From the NCBI GenBank assembly GCA_026545765.1, contig CM048840.1, positions 56,358,580 through 56,422,579 on the forward strand: DNA of 64,000 nucleotides. Reading direction: 5' to 3'. The notes beneath the pieces are model-generated. The model did not search any database. It was not told the DNA's origin and saw only the letters and a program-made list of their open reading frames with translations. Shown here piece by piece: positions 1 through 12,134 of this stretch. Position numbers and translations under genes: made by a program. The stretch's first letter is position 1. The number at the start of each line of letters is the position of its first letter. The stretch comes from Plantago major. Its lineage: Eukaryota; Streptophyta; Magnoliopsida; Lamiales; Plantaginaceae.

Positions 1-238
1 ATCAATTGCAGTAAACCCTAAATAACTTTGTTGTAAATTAGTAATAGACAGGCATAAAGGTTCCCCAACCTCCCTCTACTATGCAACTCCCAACTTCCTA
101 GCTAGATTCCTACGAAGTTACCTCTAACATCAACAATGCATAATACTAAAATGGAAGGTATTTTGCTTGGATAATGGTGCTAAAGCACAGTCGGCACGAG
201 TACCCCTACTCAGATCAATGAAACTACTACTGTCACAT
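1..238. repeat. Inverted-repeat arm, partner at 3,942-4,122
   Basis: Reverse-complementing this stretch gives a clear match to about 3,942-4,122: shared words include ctgagtaggggtactcgtgc, gaggttggggaacctt and tttacaacaaag, with scattered indels. The two arms are about 3.7 kb apart. They are probably U5-side pieces of related LTRs that ended up in opposite orientation through insertion or rearrangement. Confidence 0.75.
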
Positions 239-1108
239 CAGTAGAAACATCACACCACGAAGGCTATATAGAGTTGTATAACTATGATTTATGTCCACTA
301 ACTATTCCATAAACATCTCCCGGTATGTGAAGAAGTAGCAAAAGCAGAGTTACGGTGGTTCGCCTTTACAAAATAAAATTAGATACTCATAATATTCTAA
401 GAATAGAAATCTAAAGAGAAAGGAAAACAAGCTTAGTTTGATGGTCTCGATGTCTTCTCCGTGCTGATTCTCTTGATGTCTTTTTCTACTTCTGGGTGCC
501 TGATGGCCAGTGGGTTGGGGTTTCACTTCCCCGATGACTGGTTCTCTCCCGAGGAGAGCAGACTGTTTCTCTCTCTAGGAGAGTTGCTTTATGAGCTGTG
601 TGAAATCTGGGACCCCCGAGGTCATATTTATAGGTGAAATTAGACTCTAAACCGCCATTCTTCAATAAGGAGGGTTTTGGAAGGCGAGCCTCAGACTGAT
701 AGGCCAGAAAAACAGCCCAGGAGAAAACAGCCACATGACCACTGTCTTCGATTCCTCCAGCTTCTTTCTTCAAATCTTCGTTCTTCAATTTCGGCTTCAG
801 AATCTGCTTTCTTCGAAAGTGGTCTTCTACAAAGTTGTTCCGCCTTCAATTATCTTCGCATCGGTTGGTCGCATGACATGTTATGACTTAACTCCGTGTA
901 ATGGTTGATCCGCGATTTGCTCCATTCTCTCGATTTAGCATAATTATGCCGTTTTGGCATCTGGAACAATGCAAATCCTCAAAACCGCGATCATGACCTG
1001 CATAAAACATGCAATGTTGTTAAATGGCCATAAAACAACATAAATATTGTATCTAGGGCCCAAAACAAGGGTCTAAGGGTATGTCGATCGCATTTCATTG
1101 TCACATTA
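1..1108 (-). mobile_element. Ty3/gypsy LTR fragment, runs off left edge
   Basis: This stretch aligns by eye, in the same orientation, with the gypsy LTR at about 41,470-42,339. Shared blocks include the TATA-like CTATAAATATGAC (minus strand, 621-633), the 'ttatgccgttttgg' and 'aaatcctcaaaaccg' segments near 945-990, and the terminal 'gtcacatta' at about 1,100-1,108, where the partner has 'gtcacatca'. In minus orientation the LTR therefore starts at 1,108, with its U5 side at or beyond position 1. No polypurine tract adjoins 1,109, unlike the 42,339 copy, so the internal junction is probably decayed. I see no gene here; short ORFs in this stretch look like chance. Element lineage (Athila/Tat-like) is inferred. 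Confidence 0.65.
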
Positions 1109-1501
1109 ATACTCAATTACAATAATCAAGCATAAGAATCCAAGTTTTGCAAAGTAAGTAGAGTAGAAAGAATAACCTCGAATCCGGAAGAACTGATGGA
1201 TAAAAAGACAAATTGAAACTTTCCCGTAGTAGAGGAACTCACTACCCTTGCAATGAACTAATACCCAGGTGGAATGGTGGAGTATTGGGCAAAATCTCAA
1301 AAATTGGGGAAGAAAATGGGAACGGGGTTTGAAAAGTGAAGAAGAAAGGGGGTCTTCTCCTTTTCTACCCGTCAGGGCTCATCATGTGAGCTTGAGAATC
1401 AGGTACTGGCCATGTCCGTGAAGATACGAAACTATTCGATCATCCTCGATCATGTGAGAGCACTTTTTCCTAACTCACTGCAGGGCCCCTGCCTCAAAGC
1501 T

Positions 1502-2027
<526 letters not shown>

Positions 2028-2204
2028 AAAAAAAAATAAATTTGTATAAAGCATATAGAAAAAAATAATGAAAGAAGAATTGTTCAAAATGCAATGCAAA
2101 GGAATTACAAAATCAAAGAATTACCTAAATGCATCCTAGAGTCTATCTGCAAAGCAATAAATCATGCTTTTGTTATAGACGTTAGCGTCGACTTGCCCTC
2201 TTCT

Positions 2205-3190
2205 TCATTCTCCGTCCTTCAAGGCTTGAACCTGTGTATTCTCAGCCTTGCACAAGAGGTCAGTATACCTTGCAGAACTACGGCCCTTGGGGTGATGGTA
2301 TAGATGTAACTCGTAAGGAACCCCGAGCACCTCCATTATGCTCTTGCGATCACGGACATTCACGGTTATCCCTGCCATGTATAGAAATATCCTCCCCAGC
2401 AAGATCCGCTCCTGTTCGTCTTGGTCTGGATTGTCGGAGTCCATTATCACAAAGTCGTGCGAATATGGAAATCGATGATCCTTACGTCAACTCCCCGGAT
2501 AATCCCCTGCGGACTCTTAATAGCTCCATCTGCCATAATCATGCTGCCTGCGAAAGGCTTCATGCCTTCAAGACCAAGTCTCTTGTACTGGCTAAGAGTA
2601 ATCATATTACACCAAGCTCCTGAGTCAAGCGTGTCGATTACACGGTTGGAGTTACCCACGTCGACCTCGAGATCCATGCTTGGAATTACCATCGGCATAG
2701 GTTAGCTCTGGATCACCATGAACGGTCGGATCTCCCCTTGTGGCTGCGGTTCCTTCTTGAAAACCTGGTTCACTGGTTCATCGTCTTTATGATCTTGGAA
2801 GCTCAGAACCACATCCATATCCATGATCTCACCTTCCTTGAGCCACTATTCCGGTTCATCCTTAATGTCTAGGGGCAGTTCTTCAGGATCCTCTTCCTCT
2901 TCTGGGTCCTCTTCCTCCTCCGAGTCACTGGGAATGTTTATCGGGAACTTTTCATCCCCATGTCGCATTCCTAGCTGAGTGTGCCTCATCCCACACACCA
3001 TACAACGTGGGTGGAACTGAAGTTGCCCAGCCTCCAATTCAAAGTTCACGGTCCCTTCTTTAGGTATATCAACAGCATTGGGTAGTGTGGTTGTGACAGC
3101 CTTGGTGTCGAAAGTTGCATTAGCTCTTGTTTTCTCCAGACGCTTTGGTGAAATTTCTTCCTTGCGTTTAGAGAAACCTGAAAAGAAACC
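2205..3190 (-). pseudogene. Lone retropepsin-like ORF of a non-autonomous gypsy element
   Basis: A minus-strand reading frame opens near 3,190 and runs to about 2,205, with two internal stops (near 2,847 and 2,700) and a frameshift near 2,450. The first third is basic, then has a Cys-x2-Cys motif (RCMVCGMRH) and an acidic run (SEEEEDPEEEEDPEE). The rest resembles a retropepsin: DSGAWCNMI matches the D[ST]GA catalytic turn, and ILLGRIFLYMAGI matches the C-terminal LLGRPFL-type block. No RT, RNase H or integrase follows; the (TA)n block comes next. Only about 200 bp separate it from the PBS, so there is no room for a normal gag. This suggests an internally deleted element carrying mainly a protease-like protein. 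The retropepsin assignment is by motif only. Confidence 0.6.
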
Positions 3191-3385
3191 AACAACTGAA
3201 ACTCAAAAGCAGGACCAGTCCTTATAATTCAAGTTAGGGTTACAATCCAGTTAAAGAAACTCAACCCTCTTTGTTTTTGTTTTTTGAAATTTTTTGAAAA
3301 TTTTCCTTTGGTTTTTTGAAATAAAAAAAATAAAAACCAATGCAACAAACACAATTGTTCCTACTCTTAAAAGAACATAGGAATC

Positions 3386-3406
3386 AATTCCCCGGTAGCG
3401 GCGCCA
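3386..3406 (-). other. Primer-binding site, tRNA-Asp type
   Basis: The minus strand reads TGGCGCCGCTACCGGGGAAT, six bases inside the LTR edge at 3,413. This is the PBS sequence typical of Athila/Tat-type gypsy elements (complementary to the tRNA-Asp 3' end), with small changes from the canonical form. It fixes the element as minus-strand with its 5' LTR on the right. Confidence 0.85.
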
Positions 3407-3412
3407 AATTTC

Positions 3413-4343
3413 TGATGCGCTCAGAAATTACTACTTCTATTAACCTAAGTAGAAAAAGCGGTTGTTATAGACAATGCTCTTAACCACATGATCGTTCTCT
3501 CGAGGAATTGATTGAGCTAGTTCAAAATAGAATAGACTCGCTTGTGTTGGTTGTAAACAGATAGTTGGATAGTGATACTTCTACCCTAGAATAAAATCTA
3601 ACAATCACAAGACAAGGTAATACCTAGATCATGCAATTCTACAAACAATGAAAATAAATCATTTCACGAAGTCTGCTGATACGAGAAGGACCAATTAAGG
3701 AGACAGCAGTCGTAGTTCATCACCTTGCTATCGAAAGTTCAACCAAATAAGGGCTTCAAGTACGTAATCACTATAAAAAGCCTGTCACGAGCTATGCTAT
3801 CATACGGATATAGCCTAATTAATGATTAAGATACTAACGAGTTCACACCGATACAACATGTGTTCTATAATTGAAGGTAACAACCTGTCACGTACAAAGT
3901 AAATAGTAATTGTACGATTGATACAATAGTTTCATTGAACTGAGTAGGGGTACTCGTGCCGACTGCGCCTTGTGCACCATTATATTATGCCTTGCAGTCG
4001 TTAGAGGTAATCCCGTAGAATTTTAACCTGGAAGTTGGGAGTAGCATAACAGAGGGAGGTTGGGGAACCTTTACGCCTTTCCATCATTGATTTACAACAA
4101 AGCAATTTAGAGTTTACTGCAATTTAATTATTCTGTCTAAGATCAAAGTGTTTACTTTTGTGCATTCAATTACAAACGTTATTTACTTGTTCCTATGCTA
4201 AGTGTCCGTGGAGAACGACATCCCGAGTCAGCTTTCTGCTATAAAATGTGGATTTGAGGACTTCCAACTTATAAATTTAATCTTGATTGTATTTAGGGAT
4301 TATAGGTTTTACAACGGAAAACAAAATCTCTGAGTGCACATCA
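3413..4343 (-). mobile_element. Gypsy LTR or LTR composite next to the PBS
   Basis: The left edge reads TGATGCGCTCA and the right edge TGAGTGCACATCA, giving imperfect terminal inverted repeats. The first 500 bp match the LTR starting at 61,461 (shared gatgcgctca and ctcgttctctcgaggaatt), which is the U5 end in minus orientation. The segment from about 3,930 to 4,343 instead matches 1-238 in inverted orientation and looks like an LTR 3' end in plus orientation. The interval may therefore be two LTR pieces joined head to head, not one simple LTR. No PBS is seen right of 4,343. Confidence 0.6.
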
Positions 4344-4459
4344 ATCATACGGCAACATGTACCTGTAAGATATATAAAAGTCAATATTATCAAAAACAAA
4401 TACTCTATATAATAAAGATTATATTCACAAGGTACAAACTATACTAATTTTTATATAAC

Positions 4460-6710
4460 TCATAACTTGTCAAGCACCTCTTTGTAAACCACGTTTCTTG
4501 TGATCTTAGATGTATTACGATCCTTGTCGTAAATTAATACCTTTAGGCCATTCCAGATCGTGACCCTCGATAGTGCGACATACAACTCGTCGTGGCTGAA
4601 TATGCGAGAGGAGAGAGGCCGACATTCGAAAAAGACTAACCCTTACTTTTGTTTATCGTCATAACAAATCACACGAAATAGGAAACTGCCTCATTTCGAA
4701 ATTAATTGGGAACTTAATATGATAAGATAGACACATCATCATTTTATGAATAAACACGTTTTGTCCTGTATTGATATCGTAAATTATTTTCGCTTCTATA
4801 GCATGCTTACCAATAGTAGTAATTATTAATCTTGTGCCATTGCACAACTCCAAAGCATGTTCAATTTCACACAAAAGCATGATTATACATCCAACCTCTA
4901 AAACGATCATGTGATTTGACACCTAGAACAATTAATAGTGTTAAGGAATTCCACCGATATCACATATGCCAATCCATCATGATCTTCCATCTTGCTTATG
5001 CTATCAACACTCAAATATTCCCATAAATCACAGGGCATCAATGACATAACATACTGACTGATACCATCTACTATATAATATGTGGGTGCAAGAACATCAC
5101 GGGTATAGAAATAATATGGATCAAGATAGGGATTTGATATGTGCACAAGTGAGGACGGATATGTGCTTTAGACAGTGGTAGGAATATGATCACTTACTTC
5201 TTGAATAGAATGTCCTCTGGCATCTTAATATCAATCTCACCATCATTATCACAACCAAAAACTCCATCACCAACCTGTATTATCCACTATGCAAATTCTC
5301 TCGTCTCCTGAATCTCAGTTGTTAATGTACCAGCGTAAAAAATACAAAAAAAAGTTAACAAAATCTAAAGAAAGATACAAATTACTAAAATCAAAATTAC
5401 CATAAGTGAAACAGACATTTAGTTACCAACAGTCGCTTGTTCTTTGTAAGTCTGACGACCTCACATGAATCCCATATTTTGGATGAGCATATTGATGCAT
5501 TAACAATGTCAGATCTAGACCCTCGCAGAACCACTGACATATTTTCTATCTACAGTCTCCGCCAAATATAATAACCAAACCACTGAATGGTGTGGCTAGT
5601 CAATACATGACATCCCTCAAACTCCTATCAAGCGCTACAAAACAATGCATATTGGTCATTGTAGCATCGTCCCATATAATAAGCTTCGTTTCTTTTAGTA
5701 AACATGTTACATCAAAATCAGGCATAATCTTATTGCTCAAGTAATGGATATGTGCTTTGTACAATGGTAGAAATATGATTACTCACTTCACGAAAAAGAA
5801 TGTCCTCTTGCATCTTGATATCAACCTCACCGCCATTAACACCGCCCCAAAATTTGGATGAGCATATTGTTGCATTAACAATGTCAGATCTAGACACTAC
5901 CGGAACCACTGGCAGTATCCATCCAAAGTCTCCGCCAAATACAATAACCAAACCGTCGAATGGTGTGGCTGGTCGATCAAACTCCTATCAAGCACTTCAA
6001 AACAATGCATATTGGTCACTGTAGTCTCCTCCCACAAAATAAGCTTTGTTTCTTTGAGTAGACTGGTTGCATCAGAATAAGGCTTAATCATCAGATATCG
6101 AATCTTGAATGAGCGCTCAACCCTCAAGCAAAGAATGATATGATATTGATGGAAGCCACCGGGAGAACTATATCTCTTCTAGCTCTCAAAACGGAGCACA
6201 AAGTCCTTGAAATATAATATCTTCTCAAGAATCAATAATGAATTGTAATAATAACGTCCTGCTAAGTATGAGTTCATGACATTCATTCTCCCCATCTTGT
6301 TTCCGGAAAGCTAAGAACTCCCTTAGAATAAGATTTAGCATCTTGCACACAATACTTATCTGAATATCGATATGCCATCCGTCTTTTCATCAACAAAAGT
6401 AGTGGATATTGAATAATAAGGCAGCACGGAAGAAACTCATTCATGCACTTCAAGTCCCCATTCCTCATCTCAACCATAATATCCTTTTTAGCATGTAAGT
6501 TATCGACATCACCCTCTATTATAGCAGTTACTTCTGATGCAGTAGGCATATTGTAAGTTTGTCCATCCCCCAGGGTCTTGCAATAAGTTGAAGGCCTACC
6601 TCATAGGCATTATCAAGGGAGATGCGATCTCTGGCCATCATGTATACTTTTACATATGGATTGTACTCTTTCACCATAGTTTTGATCAATGTCGTAGTAG
6701 TAATTTTCAC
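4460..6710 (-). pseudogene. Helitron-type Rep/Pif1 helicase remnant
   Basis: Broken minus-strand fragments line up in order with plant Helitron RepHel proteins. From 6,710 to 6,283 come Helitron_like_N-type segments (NPYVKVYMMARDR, DIMVEMRNGDL, QYPLLLL). From 6,127 to 5,730 come Pif1 parts: an ETKLILWEE segment at the Walker B-like position, FEVLDRSL, and VFGGDFGWILPVVP. From 5,146 to 4,659 follow the APTYYIVDGISQYVMSL and LCNGTRLI segments. At 4,650-4,460 is the C-terminal motif HDELYVALSRVT, then NVVYKEV and a TGA. Many stops and frameshifts, and an internal tandem duplication, show it is dead. The Rep nuclease HUH motif and Helitron termini were not found. Confidence 0.85.
5156..6100. repeat. 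Partial tandem duplication inside the helicase remnant
   Basis: The block starting 'ggatatgtgctt' at about 5,158 recurs at about 5,747, and 'caatgtcagatctagac' at 5,505 recurs at 5,879. The offset is about 587 bp early and about 371 bp later, so the first copy carries roughly 216 bp absent from the second. Both copies cover the Pif1 GGDF region and the segment before it. Confidence 0.8.
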
Positions 6711-7034
6711 ACCAGCTCCATTGGTTTGGCTTTAACATAATAATAAAATAAATTATTTACCGTCGAGTATCTATAATTTTAATGGATACTAAATGATGTG
6801 TAACAAACAATTTTTTTAAACCAAATATGTGAAAAATATATAAAATTGAGTGTTGAGATTTAAAGAAACGCATCTGAAAGCATATGGACTTCTAATGGAC
6901 AAAATTCTACATCAAACGTCTCGATTTATTCTATAATGTAAAAAAAGAAGATGCAAATCTATAATCTGTAGACTTAAGAGATTAATCACCAAAGAAAAAT
7001 CCTCTTTAATTAATTACCACATGTTGCTATTGAG
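6711..7034. other. AT-rich spacer, nothing recognised
   Basis: No ORF of note, no repeat and no terminal motif could be supported between the helicase remnant and the RNase H fragment. Confidence 0.6.
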
Positions 7035-7252
7035 AATTTCGAACCAATTCAGTTGCTAATTTTTCAGTCAAACCTTTTGTACCTTTTGAAAAGAACTATA
7101 AGACACAAATTTTGACACCAAGCAATAATCTTAGCCTATTGATCCCTAGCAACAACACCAATACCACCCCTATGTTGACACTATTTGATCGTAGCATCAA
7201 AATTAATTAAAATGATACCAAGATCAGGCAGCAACCAAGTTCCAGCCACAGT
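7035..7252 (-). pseudogene. RNase H (RVT_3-like) fragment, probably LINE-derived
   Basis: The minus strand encodes a decayed RNase H N-terminal half: ...GIILINFDATIK, a gap with a stop, then GGIGVVARDQ and AKIIAWC. This matches the 'KINFD ... GGIGVVARD..G' pattern of the RNase H domain at the end of plant L1-type LINE ORF2 proteins. Three or more stops interrupt it. A single-copy plant RNase H-like gene fragment is an alternative. Confidence 0.55.
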
Positions 7253-8014
7253 TGGTTATGCAGCACCTAAATATCTTTAACTGACTATACTTATTTTAAC
7301 ATTTAAATAGTACATTAATAATCTAATAAAATTAATTTTCAAATCCATAACAAACTCAATATATATAAACTGAAATTTATATTCAAAATGTTCGATGTAG
7401 TTAATATATAAGATAGAACGTAATATTTGAATAAATAATGAGTAAATGTTGATAAGATGATTGTTTTTATTGAACCCAATTTGTTACTGTATTCTAATTT
7501 TTAAAGTGTTCATTTGTATTAGAATACCTAAATAAATATTGATTTCTTTGATAAATTGAGGGTGTATTAAGTATTTAATAAATGCTCTTTTTTTAAATTT
7601 TCATTATTCCAATTTATATCATTTAATAAACAAACATAATATTTTAATAAATAAATAAATTATTTGATTTATTAATAAAATATTCAAGTTTGGTGTCTAT
7701 ATATGGATTCGTCTTGTTGCGGTAAATCTATATATATGTTCAAAATATTTTTTGAAGTTTTGTAGATAAATATATATGAGATTAAATAAATCTTATATGT
7801 GTAGTCAACATGCTAAAAATAAATTATGAGAGTTATATGGTACACCACATCATAACAACTTAAAATGATCCACATGCAACATACCAAATTTAACATTATA
7901 ACAACCAATTAAAATGCCTCATAATTTAATCTCATTGATAGACATGGCAACATCCACAATGATTGAAATTGTTTTCAAATATTATATAGATAGATGTACT
8001 ACAACGGAATAATC
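7253..8014. other. AT-rich intergenic DNA
   Basis: Very AT-rich sequence with short A/T runs; no gene, no terminal repeats and no clear element boundary were recognised. Confidence 0.6.
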
Positions 8015-8310
8015 GTTTTTTTTTTTTGAGGGGAACATATTTCATTATCAAATCAGTAAAGAAAGAAATACAAATGTTATCAGAAAACTAGCATGGAAAT
8101 TCGCCTACACCATCATTATCCTCTAGCACACAAGCTGCTAATTCATGGGCTACAGAATTTCCATCTCTCAAAACATGAACAAAAGAAACATTAATTAAAA
8201 AACTAGAAGCAACTTTAATGGATTCTATGAATTGCTTTTAGACTACTACAACTAAGAGACGCATCGAATCACAATTTTGTGGAGCTTATCCTTCAGTCTG
8301 AATCTTTCTA
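8015..8310 (-). mobile_element. 5'-truncated LINE, 3' end with poly(A)
   Basis: On the minus strand the sequence reads FVHVLRDGNSVAHELAACV, the C-terminal end of the RNase H domain of plant L1-type LINEs. A stop, about 70 nt of 3' UTR and a poly(A) tail follow (T-run at 8,018-8,029 on the plus strand). The 5' truncation point lies near 8,310. I could not identify a convincing target-site duplication. The family may be the same as the fragment at 7,035-7,252, but the two pieces are in the wrong order to be one insertion. Confidence 0.75.
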
Positions 8311-8589
8311 GTGTACGAATACGTTATTAAACTATTAATTTCAGTTCAGTTCTGCTTTATTGTTTTTACTATAAATAAATTCAGTTCTATTCAAATCATT
8401 TCTATTCTGTTCAATTCAGTTCAGACGAAGAGAACAAAGCCTGAAATTATCATTATTTGCTTACACTTCATATATTTGTGCGTAAATCGATTCATCATGG
8501 TTAATATGATAAAAAAACAACTTCGAATAATGAGATGAGACGTTCAAATATAACATAATAACACACAAAGCGTATTAAGCATTTTCTAG

Positions 8590-8985
8590 TGTGTATTGCA
8601 TATAAGTGGAGAACTATTAGTGTTGTGCAATTGAGTACTTAATTTTAGTTAAATTGGACCCATTTGTAATATATATGTAAATTAGACTTTAATTACATTA
8701 TATATGTATAAGTGGACAACTATTAGACTTGTGCAATTGATTACTTAATTTAAGTTCAATTGGATTCATTTGTAATATATATGTATTTAATTAAAGAACC
8801 CTAATGCACTCCAACAAAATCAATTCATCATTAAAAAACCTCAATTTGTCTTCTCCAATTTCAAAACCTAAATCAACCCCAACATAATCAATTTATCCAT
8901 AAAAATACTCAATATATGTTCTCGAATTAAATTCAAAACCCTAATTCAACTCCAACAAAATTAATTAATTAATCATAAAAAAAAG
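8590..8985. repeat. Degenerate tandem duplications of about 105-120 bp
   Basis: 'ataagtggagaactattag...gtgcaattga.tacttaattt' at about 8,600 recurs at about 8,710. A second pair ('ccctaat.caactccaacaaaat') occurs at about 8,809 and 8,938. No coding potential is visible in 8,311-9,026. Confidence 0.7.
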
Positions 8986-9026
8986 TAACGATAGCCAATA
9001 TTTCTTCCCCATCTTCTTTAATTAAA

Positions 9027-10182
9027 GGGTGAATTTCATATAGTACCCCTGCTAGATCTTACAATTACACATTAGTCCCTATTGTTTGATTTAATATACC
9101 TAGGTCCAAAATCGCCATTCAAGTTTGACCAAGGATAAAATCACTATCCATGTGGAATATTTGCTGTCTAAGTGAAAAATGAATTGAAAAACTAAAATAG
9201 AGAAAGTGAAATGTTAGATATTAAATGTGGAAAATAAAAAGCAACCCCTTCTTCTTCCTTGCATCTTCTTCGTCTCCATCTTTCTTTCTTCTTCTTCTTC
9301 TCCTCCTCAAATCTTTACCCACCACCACCACCACCTACTCCGACCCAACAAGCAAAGACATCGATTTTTATACAATTAATAGAGCTCCGATTGGACATCC
9401 ATTGACCTCCATTGGAGCTCCGATTTGAGCTCTGAAAATGCTTCCACCGGAGCTTTTCACCGCTGTGGTGGGAGCGGATTTTACAGCTGCGATGGAGCTG
9501 TTATAAATCTCCATCGGAGCTGTACAAATTGCTCCAATGGAGCTGTTGATACAACTCCATGTATAAAGCAGCTCCGTTGGAGCTGTTTGAAGCTCCGATT
9601 ACAACCCCATTAATGGATCTCCGATCGGAGCTATTATGGTTCTCTCATGAGAACCATTTCAAGGATTTTTAAAGTTAGAAATGGGTCTTCAATGAAGGTT
9701 ACTGGTGTTTGTGTTTGGAAATTATAAGTTTTTAAGGGGTTATTTTACAATATTGATTGGGTAATTTAGCAATAAATAAAGTTAGGGGGAGTTATCTAAA
9801 AATCATTTGGGGTTATTTTGTAATGATATAGAAGTTGGGGAGTTATTTAAAAATTGTTTGGGGTTATTCTGTAATGTAATAGAAGTTGGTAAGAAAAATG
9901 CAAATGTTTGAAACGTTAAATTACATATAGTTCCATGGTAAAATAAATAATTAACTAAATATAATTTCAGAAAATCAAAAAATTAATTTAATAGTCCAAA
10001 ACCACCTAGTGGTGAACCATAACAAAAATACTGTCCATGTCATCACAAACTGTACCATTTAGACCTATATGTAATTGTTGACGGGTATTTGGATTTAGAT
10101 GTAATTGTTCAACTAGAGCGGACTAATCTAAGAAGAGGACATCTAGTAGGGGTATATGAAGAGGGGGTATATGAAATTTTCC
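9027..10182. mobile_element. TIR DNA element (MULE/MITE-like), 9-bp TSD
   Basis: The ends are inverted: GGGTGAATTTCATATAG at 9,027 and, reversed from 10,182, GGAAAATTTCATATACCCC; both go on to a CCCCT(G/A)CTAGAT block. Flanking the ends is TTAATTAAA at 9,018-9,026 and again at 10,183-10,191. A 9-bp TSD with GGG/GGA-starting TIRs fits a Mutator-like non-autonomous element; hAT (8 bp) is less likely. It contains only a 67-codon Leu/Ser-rich frame (9,225-9,428) that I do not consider a demonstrated gene. It also contains a GGAGCT-rich patch (9,380-9,640) and a 51-bp tandem repeat near 9,786-9,896. Confidence 0.75.
9380..9640. repeat. Cluster of GGAGCT/AGCTCC words
   Basis: Within 260 bp the words ggagct or agctcc appear more than ten times, several joined as short palindromes (tccgatcggagct, ctccgttggagct, ctccattggagctcc). 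It lies inside the TIR element. Confidence 0.8.
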
Positions 10183-10656
10183 TTAATTAAATTGGAATAG
10201 TACAATTCGCAAACACTTATCAGAAATAACAATAATACTTATCTTTATATATTTTTTCTATATATTATTTATAATTATATGCTAGAACACACCTAGCATA
10301 TTCTGACGTTCTATGTATGTAATCTGACGTTGTATATATATCCCCACACACGTTAAATTCGATGACGGAAGATGCAATGACAATCACTACTTTTTTAATC
10401 CGCATCTAGGGCGAATTATTTGGAAAACTCCGTCTTCAGCTCCTCCGTCTGCTCTCTCACACCGGAGCTCCTCCACGGACCCACCTCTCAGCTTCCCACC
10501 GCCGCTCTCTCCGCCATCTGCTCTCTCCGTCGTCTGCTCACTCCAGAGCTCCTCCACGGCTCCACCACTCAGAAGTCGAGCAGATCGGAATTCGGAGCAG
10601 AAGAAAAGAAGAGACGGAAATCGAGTGGCTGAGTATTGGGGGTTCGGGAGGAGACC

Positions 10657-12134
10657 ATGCCGCGCAAGAAAAAGGTAACGCCGCCGACGGGTTCTACGGC
10701 CAAGAGACCGGTGTGAAGGCCAAGGAAAAATCTGGCGACCACCTATCTCCCCCTTCCTACTATGACATCGATTTCGACGGAATATTCTGGGAATTCGGCT
10801 CCTATTGAACAGCAACTGCAACCTAATTTGCAGCAAAATACGATTCCGGATTATGACCAAGCGGATCCTTCTTATGGTGGATCTACTGACGAGGACAATT
10901 CGATTTCTGACGCAGGTAAGTCGACGCCCTCATGCTCGGGGGATGATCGATCAACACACGAACAGGAGCAGGGACAACCGGCGAATCAAACTATGCCGCC
11001 CCTATCCCCGGATAATAGCTTTTTCCCTAACATTGAACAGGAAGCAAAATTGAAGCAGGATAATGTTACTATTAATCGAATTGAATCTACAATACCGTTA
11101 ATGTTTCTACGCCTCTGGTTGATGTTATTCGGGAAATCGTGCACTGATCGAGGTTTGATTATTGTTATCGCCTCCACCGGTGGTGGATGGAGAGGTCGTG
11201 GTTGAAATTGAGGATGAAGACATAGAGGAAGAATTGGATTTCTGGAAATATTCCCTTATCATGTACGTAGCAGATAATTCCCTTTCCATAAATGCCATGA
11301 AGAATATTATGATTAAAGTGTGGAACTTCATCTGCCTACCGGACCTGTACTACAATGAGGAGGGTTTCTTCATTATTCAGTTCCGATCAGAGGAAGATAA
11401 AGATCTTGTGGATGCTGGAGGACCATATTACATATACGGTAGACCGATGATTTTGCGCCCCTGGTCCAGGAATTTTGAGCTTAAGGAGGACTTGCTTCGG
11501 GTTGCACAGATATGGGTAAAGTTTCCCCAACTCCCTTTGTATCTCTAGGGAGCAAAAAGTCTGGGTAAAATAGCTAGTGTTATCGGAGAGCCAAAATTTA
11601 CGGATGAATGCACAGCTAAGAAACTAAGGATCTCCTATGCACGAATCCTGATTGAGGTTGATATTACTCAGGAACTGCGCCAGTCCATAATGATTAGAGA
11701 TCGTCAGGGGAACATGATCAAACATGTAGTGGAGTATGAATGGAAGCCCCTCTTCTGTAATAAGTGTCAAAAGGTTGGTCATGTTTGTGGAGTTGGGAAG
11801 CGACCTCACCGTCAACCTACGGAGCAGCATAAGCAGCAACAAACTGACTTGAATCCTCCCGCCAGGAAGGCCTGGGTGCCTACGGGGAGGCAGATTGAGA
11901 TGGGCCACAAGCCAACTACTATTGCAACTGCTCAAAGATCCCGGCAAGGAGCAACATGACACATTCGTGGAGGAGGATTCGATTGGTACCCGTTCAAGTC
12001 GCTGTGGTTCACCTGCAAGCACTTCAATCAAAGTTAGGGATAGAGATACACTGGATGCACCACTTAAAACTCGCAATGGATTTTCTACTTTAGAGTCTGG
12101 CGAAGGCGAAGGCCAGAACCGCGATCGATGTTAG
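10657..12134 (+). pseudogene. LINE ORF1 (DUF4283-like, CCHC-type knuckle)
   Basis: The likely start is ATG at 10,657 (MPRKKKVTPP, basic). A TGA at 10,714 sits where a CGA Arg codon would fit, a typical CpG decay. The frame continues through an acidic/Gln-rich stretch (10,762-11,150) and then shifts. The segment from 11,162 encodes KVWNFICLPDLY...EGFFIIQF and PMILRPWS, as in the DUF4283 gag-like domain of plant LINEs. A TAG at 11,546 splits that domain, probably from TGG. Then WKPLFCNKCQKVGH is the start of a CCHC knuckle that is truncated after the His. A further frameshift leads to the C-terminal tail ending at 12,134, overlapping the ORF2 start. Nucleic-acid chaperone and RNP role is by family. 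Confidence 0.8.

Noticed and set aside
9225..9428. 67-codon Ser/Leu-rich frame in the TIR element as a signal-peptide protein
   Set aside because: Short, built on a CTT-rich run, no homology recognised.
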